Assembly (NCBI GenBank): GCA_964017235.1
Contig: OZ024929.1
Location: forward strand, 23,619,464-23,683,463
DNA from: Sabellastarte sp. h YS-2021
Taxonomy: Eukaryota > Annelida > Polychaeta > Sabellida > Sabellidae
Length of the DNA stretch: 64,000 bases
Direction: 5' to 3'
How positions within the stretch are numbered: position 1 is the first letter of the stretch; each line of letters starts with the position of its first letter. A model generated the notes under the pieces. That model was not told the origin of the DNA, made no database searches, and was given only the letters and a program-made list of their open reading frames with translations. Positions 1 to 11,324 of this stretch are shown here, one piece after another. The position numbers were made by a program, and so were the translations under genes.

Positions 1-652
1 ACTTCCTCCGGGAGACTTAATTTTATGGGACTGAACTCATCCCTCTCTTCCCCTACCTCAGAGCAGGTCTGTAAAAAAGGGGGGGGGGGGGGGGGGGGAG
101 ACAAGGTCAACTCTGACGGTTCCAGTCCGGTTAACCGGATGATGATATTCGACCATAGCCTTAAGGGTTTTTGACTTCAAGGTCTACCCAGGCTTTAAGA
201 AGGAAGTTTCATTATTTTTAACATGAGTTCACACAAGTCAGTAGTAACTTACCCGCCGGCCAAGCGGTAGTTATTCAGCTATTGTCCATTGGATAGGATG
301 TATTAACAAAATAAAATTGCAAATTTAATAAGTAAATTAAATTTTTATAAGTTAATACCCTATCCAATGGACACACAAGACCCTCCCACCGACCCCGCTA
401 TCAGCTTACTAGGGGTCTAATAGGTTTAGACAACAAAAAAGATGCTATGACGTCACTCTGTCTAGACAGGAAGGAAGTATGACACGCCATCTGGCGAGTG
501 CACTGGTACTACGGACCGACCTGCCAGTGGAGACACAGGACGTCTTTTTCTGACGTTTGGCGGGCCGGTCTGCGCCGACCGGATAAGCTATTGTCCATTG
601 GATAGGGTATTAACTTATAAAAATTTAATTTACTTATTAAATTTGCAATTTT
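1..652 (+). mobile_element. DIRS-A: right (3') end of a DIRS-type YR retroelement
   Basis: This is the distal non-coding end of an element whose body lies before the window. The stretch 240-300 (CCCGCCGGCC...GTTATTCAGC) lines up with the same part of DIRS-B (24725-24765) and DIRS-D (62465-62490), just before an internal complementary region. The block 374-591 is the reverse complement of 19279-19490, so this end and the left terminus at 19250-19550 are matching inverted ends of one family. A G run of about 20 bases lies near 79-98. The element ends at 652 inside an R2-family repeat, whose head resumes at 653. No coding part is in the window; the copy is treated as a fossil. Confidence 0.75.
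288..652. repeat. DIRS-A terminal complementary arms (61 bp, inverted)
   Basis: Positions 313-373 and 592-652 are inverted copies that match over all 61 bases when read by hand. Each contains TATCCAATGGACA or its complement next to an AT-rich tract. A further variant of the same motif lies at 288-312. This is the internal-complementary-region plus terminal-repeat arrangement known for DIRS elements, which is thought to be used to rebuild circular intermediates. Confidence 0.8.
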
Positions 653-830
653 TGCTTTGTCCGGCGTCCCACTTGGTTTCCAGACATTTTAGGCAACAGT
701 TCTTACCCTATTTTTACCAAATTTGGCATGCAGGTTTATTGAGTTAATAGCTTGTATGGGATTGCTTTTGGTGATGATAGCTCTATAGCTAACTGAGTAA
801 TAGCTACTTTGCTACTTTTGAGTATCTCTT
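653..830 (+). mobile_element. R2 family head fragment (+ orientation)
   Basis: The sequence (GTCCGGCGTCCCACTTGG, then TTTGGCATGCAGGTTTATTG and GATAGCTCTATAGC) is nearly the same as 3868-4035 in the R2 copy at 3817. DIRS-A appears to have inserted into this R2 head. No protein is encoded. Confidence 0.7.
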
Positions 831-1990
831 TTTCCCCTTTGCATGGGACACTCTTGTACTACCCTGCGGTTCTCTTACGGTTTTCGAGATATTCACACTT
901 TTTCATTTTTCGCAAAAATCCAAGATAGTCGCCAAAAGTGGCGAATATTGAAATTTTTCCCCTTTGCATAAAACCCTCTTGTACTACCCTGTGGGTTAAA
1001 AATTCCCTCGAAATCGCTCTATCTCTTACGGTTTTCGAGATATTCACACTTTTTCATTTTCCACAAAAATCCAAGATGGCCGCCAAAAGTGGCGAAAATT
1101 GAAATTTTTCCCCTTTGCATAAAACCCTCTTGTACTATCCTGTGGGTGAAAAATTCGCTCGAAATCACTCTATCTCTTATGGTTTTCGAGATATTCACAC
1201 TTTTTCATTTTCCGCAAAAATGCAAGATGGCCGCCAAAAGTGGCGAAAATTGAAATTTTTCCCCTTTGTATAGGACACTCTTGTACTACTCTGTGGGTCA
1301 AAAATTCACTCGAAATCGCTGTATCTCGTACGGTTTTCGAGATATTCACTCTTTTTCATTTTCCGTTAAAATCCAAGATGGCCACCATGAGTGGCGAAAA
1401 TTGAGATTTTTCCCCTTAGCATACAATACTGTCGTACCACCCTGTGGGTCAAAAATTCGCTCGAAATTGCTCCATCTGTTACGGTTTGCGACTTTTCACA
1501 TTTTCACTAAAAGTAGCAATAAAGTAGCCATTACTCATTTGTACATTGAGCAACAGTTATGAAACTTCAATGTGTTACACTTCACAAAAAAGTAGATGAA
1601 CAACATATTTGAGCGAAATTGTGTAGCTGCAATACTTTTGAAGATATAAGCCATTTGCTCATTATGGTTAGCATTAAAAATTGACATGTAGCTATTACTC
1701 ACTTAGCTATGGAGCTACACTTCCAAACTACTGACGATGTTGTAGCTGTGGAGAAAGTAGCTGAACTACATATTGGAACAAAATAGTCTAAATTCAATAG
1801 TTTGAGAGTTATAAGCCATATAATTATATTAGGTAAAATTGCTATGGAAAACCTGTCTCTGCACAATTTTGGCCTCTTTTTGAAAAACAAAATGGCCGCC
1901 ATAGCTAATTGTTTGAAAATCATAAAGTTGCTCTAAATCTCGAAATATTCCAGCTAGCTTCATCAAATTTGCACAAAAGTTATATATCTA
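831..1990 (-). mobile_element. R2 copy a, inverted: about 5-unit tandem array plus inverted head
   Basis: Five units of about 150 bp occupy roughly 831-1530. Read on the minus strand, each carries a block like ATCTCGAAAACCGTAAGAGA, then GACCCACAGGGTA, then a GGCGGCCATCTTGG stretch. This is the order seen on the plus strand at 4205-6150 and 27840-28610. At 1680-1760 a reversed form of the head sequence (complement of GCTCCATAGCTAAGTGAG) appears. A reversed R2 therefore abuts a forward R2 head. Long open frames across the array are a by-product of the repeat period. Confidence 0.65.
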
Positions 1991-2008
1991 GAAAAGCTAC
2001 CCTAATAA

Positions 2009-3099
2009 TAATTAAGCGTCCCTGAAAGGGCGTTTATTTGTTTTCGCCTCAGTTTCCTCACCGCCGCCGCATTATGGTCTCCCTTGAATATCTCCCTTAT
2101 TATTAGAAGGTTTCAAACCATATTTGGCAGTTATAATACCTTAGGCATGGGAAAATTTTTCTGCATGCTTAAATTTGACCTTTGACCTTTATGAAGGTCA
2201 CATGATCAAAAACTATTTTTTTGAAATACACCCCACCCCCCCACCCCACCCCCGTCATCACAGTTCAGGAAAAACTACTTGCTACAGAGCCTTATAATTT
2301 GACACACCTGTTCATACTATCGAAAACGCGAGCTGATTACATTTTGGGAGCAATCCCTTGAAAAATGTCTCATTTATGAGTGATTTTCTGACACCTTCAA
2401 ACCTGAAAGCCTTAAATTTAGGACAACCCCCCTATTATCTTCTTAAGTATTGCATTTAGAGCTATAAAATGTACTGAGAGGTGATAGGAAACCATATGTG
2501 GAGAGTCTAAATAGCCGGTCAGTTTTACCCCCCGACCCCCCCCCCCCCCCCCCCCTTATGGGTCAAACTGGGGTCATAAAATAGTTGCTTTGGAGTTTTG
2601 CCTTATATCTTCTTTATTGTTGCTTTTATACCTTGAAAATGTATTAAGAGGTATTGGGAAAGCATATGTGGAGAGTCTAAATAGCCGGTCAGTTTTACCC
2701 CCTGCCCCCCCCCCCCCTTATGGGTCAAACTGGGGTCATAACTGATTTTGAGTTTTTGCCTTATATCTCCTTTATTGTTACTTTTATAGCTTCAGAATGT
2801 ATTAAGAGGTATTGAGAAAGAATATGTGGAGAGTCTAAATAGCCAGTCAGTTTTACCCCCCCCCCCCCCCCCCCCCCCCCCTTATGGGCCAAACTGGGGT
2901 CATAAATAGCTGCTTTGGAGTTTTTGCCTTATATCTCCTTTATCGTTGCTTTTATAGCTTCAGAATGTATTAAGAGGTATTGGGAAAGCATACGGTGCAG
3001 CTTTGTGCATTCTTAGCTTTACAGCATGCTTATTAAAATCACAAAGCATTTTAAACTTTAAGGGACGCTTCGCTTTTGTTAGCAAAAGCATTCCTCTAG
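2009..3099 (+). mobile_element. R1 copy a: hairpin / tandem-array element, Helitron-like 3' end
   Basis: The sequence shared with 24994-26531 starts at TAATTAAGCGTCCCTGAAAG, which contains the hairpin CCCTgaaAGGG (2020-2030). Three to four units of about 155-170 bp follow. Each has a TATATCTCCTTTATTG block and an AGCCGGTCAGTTTTACC block that runs into a poly-C tract. The 3' end has the hairpin GCTTTTG-TTAG-CAAAAGC (3072-3089), then CTAG (3096-3099) followed by T. A hairpin about 10 nt before CTAG|T is the usual 3' signature of Helitrons. There is no coding sequence, so it would be non-autonomous. Confidence 0.6.
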
Positions 3100-3699
3100 T
3101 TTATTTTTCCAATGACGTATTTGGGATTTTGTGTACTTTTTCCACTGAGTTTTGTACTTTCTCCATTGAATATATACTAAAACTCGGAAATTCGCCTCTT
3201 TTTAGCCCCGAAAATGCCCCCGGAAATTGCAAGCTTGTCTTTTACATTGAAGGCTCATGAACTCACTTCATCCATTAATTTCTTTGCGATTTATTTATTT
3301 GACAAATATTTATTTCCAATTTGTAATGAAATAAGATGTATTTTCATATTATTTCATTTAAAATACTGATCACGGACAGCTTATATAAAAAGAAGAAAAC
3401 ACAAACTGCGTATAGTCGTATGCTCATAATGCATACATACAAAACGTTTTACTTAATTCCAATTTCAGTGACCCCAGTCTGCTACAAAAATTTTTTTTTT
3501 TTTGTTGAATGAAAGATTGTACTACAATGACATCACCTCATTCATAATTTCTTAATGGTTTATTTGTCTGACAAATGAAGTACTAGAACTTATCTCGTGA
3601 TTTTGTTGAAAGCGAGGCTACAGCCTGTTGGTACTATCACGTGACTTCATATATCTGTTTTGCTTGACAAATGACGAAAAGAAATCTGTATGTTCTAGA
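3100..3699. other. Non-coding; holds one copy of a dispersed repeat
   Basis: No gene is seen. About 3345-3412 (ending GCTTATATAAAAAGAAGAAA) recurs at 6750-6808, on the far side of the R2 copy at 3817-6368. TTTATTTGACAAAT-like boxes occur at about 3290 and 3555. Confidence 0.45.
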
Positions 3700-3815
3700 A
3701 ATAATCCACTCGTGATGATGGTTTTACATGGCATTTAACCATGGCACTTCCGGTAATAATTTTACAAAGCCGAAGCTTAAATGCCGTGTAAAACCATCCT
3801 CATGAGTGGATTATT
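3700..3815. repeat. Foldback (palindromic) mini-element
   Basis: The arm at 3700-3737 (ATAATCCACTCGTGATG...GGCATTTA) is the reverse complement of 3778-3815 apart from a few mismatches, with a loop of about 40 nt. It looks like a small foldback MITE. It ends directly against the hairpin start of the R2 element at 3817. Confidence 0.7.
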
Positions 3816-3816
3816 A

Positions 3817-6368
3817 TGTCCACCCACTGGGGGGTGGACATATTATTTTTGCTTTTTCCGCTGTCCCGGCATCCGGCGTCCCACTTGGTTTCCAGACATT
3901 TTAGGCAACAGTTCTTATCCTATCTTTACCAAATTTGGCATGCAGGTTTATTGGGTTAATAGCTTGTATGGGATTGCTTTTGGTGATGATAGCTCTATAG
4001 CTAACTGAGTAATAGCTACTTTGCTACTTTTGAGTATCTCTTTGGTTTCCAGACATTTTAAGGAATGCTATTAAGCCTAGCTTTCTGAAATTTGGTATGG
4101 AGGTTCATTGGGTTAATAGCTTGTATGGGATTGCTTTTGTTGGTAATTGCTTCATAGATGAGTGAGTAATTAATTAAATAAATGAGTAATTGGCTATTTT
4201 GAATACTGAAAAAGGAAAATGTGCTCATATCTCCTAAACCGTGCGAGATAGAGCGATTTCGTCGAAATTTTGGACCCACAGGGTATCTAAGGAATGTACT
4301 CTTTGCAATTTTCAAAAAAATTTTCCCCTTCTCAAAAATGGCGGCCATTTTGAATTTTCGAATTTTTGCCAAAAATGGCAAAACACAAATTTGTTTGTAT
4401 CTCCTTAACCGTGCGAGATATAGCGATTTCGTCGAAATTTTCGACCCACAGGGTATCTAAGGAATGTACTCTTGGCAATTTAAAAAAAAATTTCCCCTCC
4501 CCAAAAATGGCGGCCATTTTGAATTTTCGAATTTTTGCCAAAAATGGCAAAACACAAGTTTGCTTCTATCTCCTTAACCGTGTGAGATAGAGCGATTTCG
4601 TCGAAATTTTCAACCCACAGGGTATCAGAGAAATTTACTCTTGGCAATTTTCAAAAAATTTTCCCCTCCCCAAAAATGGTGGCCATTTTGAATTTTTGCC
4701 AAAAATGGCAAAACACTAATTTGCTTCTATCTCCTTAACCGTGTGACACAGAGCGATTTCGTCGAAATTTTCGACCCACAGGGTATCTAAGGAATGTACT
4801 CTTGGCAATTTAAAAAAAAATTTCCCCTCCCCAAAAATGGCGGCCATTTTGAATTTTCGAATTTTTGCCAAAAATGGCAAAACACAAGTTTGCTTCTATC
4901 TCCTTAACCGTGTGAGATAGAGCGATTTCGTCGAAATTTTCAACCCACAGGGTATCTGAGAAATGTACTCTTGGCAATTTTCAAAAAATTTTCCCCTCCC
5001 CAAAAATGGTGGCCATTTTGAATTTTTGCCAAAAATGGCAAAACACTAATTTGCTTCTATCTCCTTAACCGTGTGACACAGAGCGATTTCGTCGAAATTT
5101 TCGACCCATAGGGTATCCGAGCAATGTACTCTTGGCAATTTCAAAAAATATTCCCCTCCCCAAAAATGGCGGCCATTTTGAATTTTCGAATTCTTCCCAA
5201 AAAATGGCAAAACACAAAATTGCTTCTATCTCCTTAACCTTAAATTTTCGACCCACAGGTTATCTCAGAAATGCACTCTCAGCAATTTTCAAAAAAATTT
5301 GCCCTCCCCAAAAATGGCGGCCATTTTGAATTTTCGAATTTTTCCCCAAAAATGGCAAAACACAAAATTGCTTCTATCTCCTTAACCTTAAATTTTCAAC
5401 CCACAGGTTATCTCAGAAATGCACTCTCAGCAATTTTCAAAAAAATTTGCCCTCCCCAAAAATGGCGGCCATTTTGAATTTTCGAATTTTTCCCAAAAAT
5501 GGCAAAACACAAAATTGCTTCTGTCTCCTTAACCTTAAATTTTCGACCCACAGGTTATCTCAGAAATGCACTCTCAGCAATTTTCAAAAAAAATTCCCCT
5601 CCCCAAAAATGGCGACCATGTGAGATGTTTTTATAGAGGGATTTCGTCAAAATTTTCGACCCGCAGGGTATCTGATCAATGTACTCTTGGCAATTTTCAA
5701 AAAATTTCCTCTTCTCTCCTCTTAGAATTTTTGCCCAAAATGGAAAAACACAAAATTGCTTCTGTCTCCTTAACCGTGCGAGATAGAGCGATTTCGTCGA
5801 AATTTTCCACCCACAGGGTATCTAAGAAATGTACTCTTGGCAATTTTCAAAAAATTTTCCCCTCCCCACATATGGCAGCCATTTTGAATTTTCGAATTTT
5901 TGCCCAAAATGGAAAAACACAAATTTGCCTTAACCGTGCAAAATAGAGTTATTTCGTTGAAATTTTCGACCCATAGGGTATCCAAGAAATGTACTCTTGG
6001 CAATTTTCAAAAAATTTTCCTCTTCCGAAAAATGGCGGCCATTTTGAATTTTCAAATTTTTGCCAAAAATAGAAAAACAGAAATTTGCTTCTATCTTCTT
6101 AACCGTGCAAGGTAGAGTGATTTCGTCAAAAATTTCGACCCAATCAATGCAAAAAGGCATGAAGCTGAAATAATTTACATGTACACTAATAAATATTTAA
6201 CCATCATTGATATATTTCACAAATGAAACAGGGTCTTGTAAGACTACTGTACAATTTTGGCAAAAGGTTCATGGGGTGGACATTACACATAATAATGTGT
6301 GTTCTTCTATGCTATCCTGTTTCTATTCATATGTCGCAGCTACTATCAACAGGGCGTCCTATTTCTAG
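3817..6368 (+). mobile_element. R2 copy b: hairpin / tandem-array element
   Basis: It begins with the hairpin GTCCACCC-ACTGG-GGGTGGAC (3818-3839) and TATTATTTTTGC. A head made of two related halves follows (about 3870-4035 and 4045-4200), then about twelve array units. The tail has GGGGTGGACATTACACATAA with the palindrome ACACATAATAATGTGT at about 6286-6301, and ends CCTATTTCTAG|TTT (CTAG 6365-6368). The same start and end occur in the copy at 27487-28874. No protein is encoded. The resemblance to bivalve pearl elements (subterminal inverted motifs around internal repeats) is an inference. Confidence 0.65.
4205..6150 (+). repeat. R2b internal tandem array (about 12 units, 145-170 bp)
   Basis: The CCACAGGGTATC-type mark recurs at about 4277, 4447, 4616, 4784, 4947, 5107, 5255, 5400, 5549, 5666, 5811 and 5970. 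Each unit has a TATCTCCTTAACCGTGCGAG block, GCGATTTCGTCGAAATTTTC, then CCAAAAATGGCGGCCATTTT. The units at 5225-5560 share a deletion in the GTGCGAGATAGAG part, so they multiplied together. Open frames on both strands come from the repeat. Confidence 0.85.
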
Positions 6369-8021
6369 TTTCTATTCTAACATGACATTTAAGCTTATTT
6401 TTGAGACTTTTTAAATTTATTTTGTTAAATTTTACAAGGAATAAATTGTTTCACGTAGATTTGTTTACATTCTGGTGACCTTAGCAACCGGCTGTTCCAT
6501 CCATTGTAGCTTTAATTTGATATAAAATATGTACAACAAATATATAAATCAATATAAAATAACACTATAAAATAAAACATTATAAAATCTGACACTATTT
6601 CACACTATAAAATTTAACATTATAAAATTGTAAAAATATGAACGCAGGATGGAAGGGCAGTACGATTGTCATCGGATAATGTGTGCGCATAGAACTGAAA
6701 ACTCGTTTCTGCGCACCTCGTCATGTTAGAATATAAACTGCATTTTTATATTATTTCACTTCAGAATACTGATCATGGATAGCTTATATAAAAAGAAAAC
6801 AAAACCAACTAGCTTGGCTACAGAGTAAAAGATCGATTCGTGAACTTGTACATCTCATTAATATTCATGAGCTTTGCTGTGAGAGTTTCGAAAGCAAGAC
6901 CAAATGGCTTTAATAGGGAATATAACCGCTACAAAGATATATTTCTTTTGAAAATAAGGTAATTTATTATGAATAATTTATTAAAATACTTACAGTTTGC
7001 TTGTGTTAAGTATCCGTGTTACAATATTTTATAAAATCCAAATTGCTTTGATATTATATGAACTATATCTAGTCTTATTTTACACGTATCGACGCTTCAA
7101 AGTTAAAATATGTGTTCTCCCTTCGAAATCTAGATTAAAATGTGTAGTTTACAGATACTAACCCCTCTATTTATAAACCTTTCAACGTCACGTTTCTGGT
7201 CAGTGCAAGCTCGCCTCACAGATCTGTAAACAACGTCTTTGCAAGCATTTTTCAAATGGGGCGATAATAGAATAGTTTACAGATTTATAAAGAGATAATA
7301 CTATAGGTTTCTGGTCAAGACAATATTTCAAATACCCAACACATCTCGCCACGCAAATCTGCAAAAGTCTTTACAAATATTTTATTTTATTTCACTATAA
7401 AATAGTCATAAATATTAAATGCTATGGCCACGAGAAATATATGGATAAAGACCACGAAAATATGAAGGCAATTGATTTTCTTATTTTAAATGAAATTGTT
7501 GAATATTTTATCAAAATACTTACAGTTTGGTTTTGTAAAATATCTGTTTTACAATATTTTTATAAAATTCAAATAGATTATATATTTATAAAATGAACTA
7601 CTGCGACGTACTACTTTGCTCATCCGCTGTGTACGCTTCAAACTTAAAATATGTCTTCTCCCTTCGAAATCCAAATTCATACTGCGTAGTTACAGATAAA
7701 CCCCTGTACTTATAAACCTATGTTTAGAAACCTATATTTCTTTTGAAAATAAGGTAATTTTATTTCACTTTAAAATGTTTATAAATGTTAAATATTATAG
7801 CCACGAGAATATTGACGAAGACTGCACAGGACGCAGTTGAATATTTTATAAAAATACTTACAGTTAACTAGTTTCAAATATCCACAAAACAATTATGTCT
7901 GTAACCATCGTTGCAAGTTTTTTTTGTAAATGGGCGATAGTTCACAGACCTTAATTCCCAGTACTGTCCAAAGATTTGACTCCGTCTTTGGCAGAAAGCC
8001 AGCCACTGCACCCTTATTTTA
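6369..8021. other. AT-rich non-coding stretch with degenerate direct repeats
   Basis: No gene is seen. A block with AAAATACTTACAGTTT starts near 6983, 7513 and 7851. Associated pieces (TTCTCCCTTCGAAATC at about 7116 and 7658, and a GCCACGAGAA piece at about 7426 and 7801) show that a unit of about 340-530 bp is present in three decayed copies. The repeat at 6750-6808 matches 3345-3412. Confidence 0.5.
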
Positions 8022-8034
8022 AAATATTGCTTGG

Positions 8035-8272
8035 GGGGCAACAGTGTTACACTGGTCTCTCAACTCTGAGGTCAGAGGTTCAAGCCACGGACCCTATGTG
8101 GGAAAGTTGTTCGTTTCTTACCAGTGGTCAGAAGTTAATATTTTATAAGTACCAAAATTGGACTAACTGTATGTACTGGTTTCCTCTGGCCATAAAACTA
8201 CCAGTCGTGATATGACCTTTACAGTGTTGAAACTGAAAGCGACGTTAACTAATAATATTAATTAAATAAATG
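8035..8272 (+). mobile_element. SINE1 copy a (tRNA-headed SINE)
   Basis: It is flanked by a perfect 13-bp direct repeat AAATATTGCTTGG (8022-8034 and 8273-8285), a classic LINE-mediated target duplication. The head holds tRNA-like promoter boxes: an A-box-like ACAGTGTTACACTGG and a B-box-like GAGGTTCAAGCC. The body has GTACTGGTTTCCTCTGGCC and the tail AGTGTTGAAACTGAAAGCGA followed by AT-rich sequence. The same body and tail are seen in reverse at 38592-38796. It is transcribed by RNA polymerase III in principle and encodes no protein. Confidence 0.85.
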
Positions 8273-8414
8273 AAATATTGCTTGGAAATCCACAACTGTT
8301 CGGTGACTTAATGTTTTCTAATTTGCATATAAATTCCAAGAAATATTTGAAAAAAAAAAATCATCACTCCAGTTGGATATATGTTTTTATATTTCTGGGA
8401 AAGTTAACATAATT

Positions 8415-9445
8415 GTATCCACCGGATAGCATCTGGTGGATACTATGGTTTCACTTTGTTACACCGTCACTGCCACCGCAGTGTGTAGAGAGATTTCACC
8501 GTTACCACTATAATGAAAAAAATATTATAGCTAGCCTTCTCAAATTTGCAGGATATATTCATAACCATAAAATCTTGCCTGGGAATATTTTTGGCCTCAT
8601 TTTGAAAAACAAGATGGCCACCACCAAGGACTTTTATTGGCCCTCTAGAGCAAAGGATATTATAGCCAGAGATCTCAAATTCGCAGGCTATGTTCCTCAT
8701 TACAAAATCTTGACTGGGAATATTTTTAGCCTCATTTTGAAAATGAGTATTATTATTGGTCGTACAGGTTTGGGATGGTAAACCAACTTATAGGATATCA
8801 TGGGCTGGGAATCCTTTGGTGTGGTGAGATTTTTCCTTGGACCCCTCCTTCAAGGTCAAACGAGGATAGCGAAACTTAAAAGTGCTTATAACTCGCTTAT
8901 TATCTGTTGTACAGGTTTGGGATGGTAAACAAACTTACAGGATATCATGCGCTGGGAATCTTTTGATGTGGTCAGATTTGACCTTGGGGCCCTTCTTCAA
9001 GGTCAAACGAGGATGGCCAAACCTAAAAGTGCTTATAACTTGCTTATTATTGGTCCTAGAGGTTTGGGATGGTAAACCAACCTATAGGAAATCATGGGCT
9101 GGGAATCTTTTGGTTTGGTCGGAAAAGTGCTTATAACTCGCTTATTATTGGTCATACAGGTTTGGGATGGTAAACCAACTTATAGGAAATCATGGACTGT
9201 GAATCTGACTTGTCAGTCAGCTGACATTATGACATCACTCTGTGGCATACACATATGCATGGGTGTCCATGAGAACAACTTTTCTGACAGCATAAGGCCA
9301 AGAGGCATGCTTTTTTATGTCAGCTGACTTGACAGTCAGCTGCATTATGGCATCACTCTGCCGCGTCTGGCTCCGCATTCGCGTGAACATCTTCTCCGAT
9401 AGTACAAGGACCAGAGACATACTTCTAAAAGATCCCTTATCTATC
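8415..9445 (+). mobile_element. R6: hairpin / tandem-array element
   Basis: It starts with the hairpin GTATCCACC...GGTGGATAC (8415-8423 / 8435-8443), similar in form to the R2 start. Two units of about 115 bp (8515-8745) contain AAATTTGCAGGATATATTC and AACAAGATGGCCACC. About four units of 100-155 bp (8750-9200) contain AACTCGCTTATTATTGG and AGGTTTGGGATGGTAAAC. At 9205-9370 a GTCAGCTGACATTATGACAT block occurs twice, about 125 bp apart. The 3' boundary is uncertain. No protein is encoded. Confidence 0.5.
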
Positions 9446-9639
9446 AAGCATGATAAATCGTAAAATGCATGTTCGTCTGTCCCCCAGAGCTGTTAGAAAT
9501 GATGTATCCCCATACAAAATGTGAAAATTTCGAAAGTTTATCACAATTTTCTCATTGACTATCCAAGAGATTTCTGTCTTATTGTGCATATATGTAGTAG
9601 GCTACAGGTAGATTCCCCTGTGTGATTATAGCACTTGGA

Positions 9640-10204
9640 CCTTTGTAGGTGTAGGTGTGCAACATCATGGTCTGATTTGACCTTTGACCTTGCTGTAGTG
9701 ACTTCGACGTATAAAATCTTGTCCGGGCTATATGTCGGAAGTTGATATTTGGTAGAGACATTGGTTTGGGGATCTAGGTGTGCAACATCATGATCTAACC
9801 TTGATTTGACCTTGCCGTAGTGATATTGACCTATAAAATCTTGTCTGGGCTATATCTCAGCAACCGTAAGGTGTAGGAAGTGATACTTTGTAGGGACATC
9901 GGTTAGTGGGTGTAGGTGTGCAACATCATATTGTGACCTTGATTTGACCATTGACCTTACCGCCATAGTGGCCTTGATCTTTTAAATATTGTCCGGGCTA
10001 TATTTTGAAAACCGTAAGGTGTAGGAAGTTGATACTTGGTAGGGGCATTGGTTATTAGCTGTGTGCAACGTCATGGTGTGACCTTGATTTGACCTTTGAC
10101 CTTGCCGTTGTGACCTTGACTATAAAAACCTGTCCGGGCTATATCTCGGAAATGGTAAGGTGTAGGAAGTTGATACTTGGTAGGGACATCGGTTATACTC
10201 CCTG
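9640..10204 (+). repeat. R5 copy a, left part: tandem array of ~145-bp units
   Basis: About four units, each with TTTGACCTTGCCGTAGTGAC, CTATAAAATCTTGTCCGGGC, TATATCTCGGAAACCGTAAG and TAGGAAGTTGATACTTGGTA. The array stops at about 10204, where an insertion begins, and resumes at 17666. The same array occurs at 44290-44830. Confidence 0.8.
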
Positions 10205-11324
10205 TTCACACTACAATCCGTGTTGACAAGGATTGAGGGTTGAAGCAGATTGAAGCAGATTTGTCTCAATCCGAATTGAGTGTCAACACTACAGAGTTTA
10301 ATCTGGATTGAAGTGTCAAAAGCTGAGTACAGTGAAACCTCTAAATTTAGATGAATTCATGTAAAATTGTTTAAATTGCATTTTTTAATATGGATAAAAA
10401 TGATAAAATTAATAAAAATATACAAAATCCCTGCATTCTGTTATATATCATACAATAGCTTAATAACATTTTATAATTAAAATTATAAATTAAACGAGAC
10501 TTCGGTCCTGGTTACAGCTCAACAGAACTACAATCAAGTTAGAAAGGTGAGTTTATGAAGTCGACATATGTCGGTACTCGGTCGGCCAACGTGGGCGATA
10601 TTGGATGTTAATTTGCACCAGCGAGTGACAGCACTAATATATATATATATATATTTTTTTTTTAAATAATAACCGGAATAGGCACAAGCATATTCATAAG
10701 TGTTGGGAAAAAGCTTGAGTGCTCCAAAAGGGTACAATGGTCACCCTGTGGCCTCATCAACACCTATCTTCTGGGGCCATCTTCTGCAGAAACTCCAGTA
10801 ATGAGTGCAAAGGTAGGAAAAGTATAGAATTTTCAAGATTTCCAATTTATAGTAAATACATTCACAAACATAGCTTCTGGATCTGGCTTGTAACTTACAA
10901 AAGGTGTTAACTGATAGTTTAATCTTGATGCAAAGGGATCAATGCTACAATTCACATTTAACACAGATAGGGCTTTGTGGAAAACATTTTCACTCAATTT
11001 CTATGCAACTTCTAATTTTTTTTAATTTTTTATATATATTGTCAGGAATGACAATAAGTTCACCCTAAATGTAGGTAGAACTTAACCACAAGTTTCTCTG
11101 TTTTGCAAACTGCCATATGTCCCAGGCTATTTCATTGCACTGTTTAATTTTACTGCTCCCATTTCTCATATATGCTACTGCAGTGATATTATCAAGCATC
11201 AGCCTCACATGTGTGTCAGTCATGTTTACACAAAATGAGTGGAGTGTAAGCTGCTTTTCCAATTTCAAGGCATTTATATATTTGTTAGCCTTTTCATCAG
11301 TAGTCCATTGGCTCTATCAGTAGT

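Noticed and set aside
4205-6150. Regularly spaced repeats resembling a CRISPR array
   Set aside because: The whole unit is repeated with no unique spacers; this is a tandem array in a eukaryotic repeat element.
4058-6160. Many overlapping open frames of 60-126 codons on both strands
   Set aside because: They follow the unit period of the R2 tandem array and repeat the same residues from unit to unit; no start context or domain.
8035-8110. Possible tRNA gene
   Set aside because: Promoter boxes are present but it is the head of a SINE with target duplications, not a folded tRNA. The same applies at 32450 and 38730-38796.
10534-10737. Minus-strand frame after the DIRS-E RNase H, considered as a recombinase
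   Set aside because: No recombinase motif; it includes a TA microsatellite.
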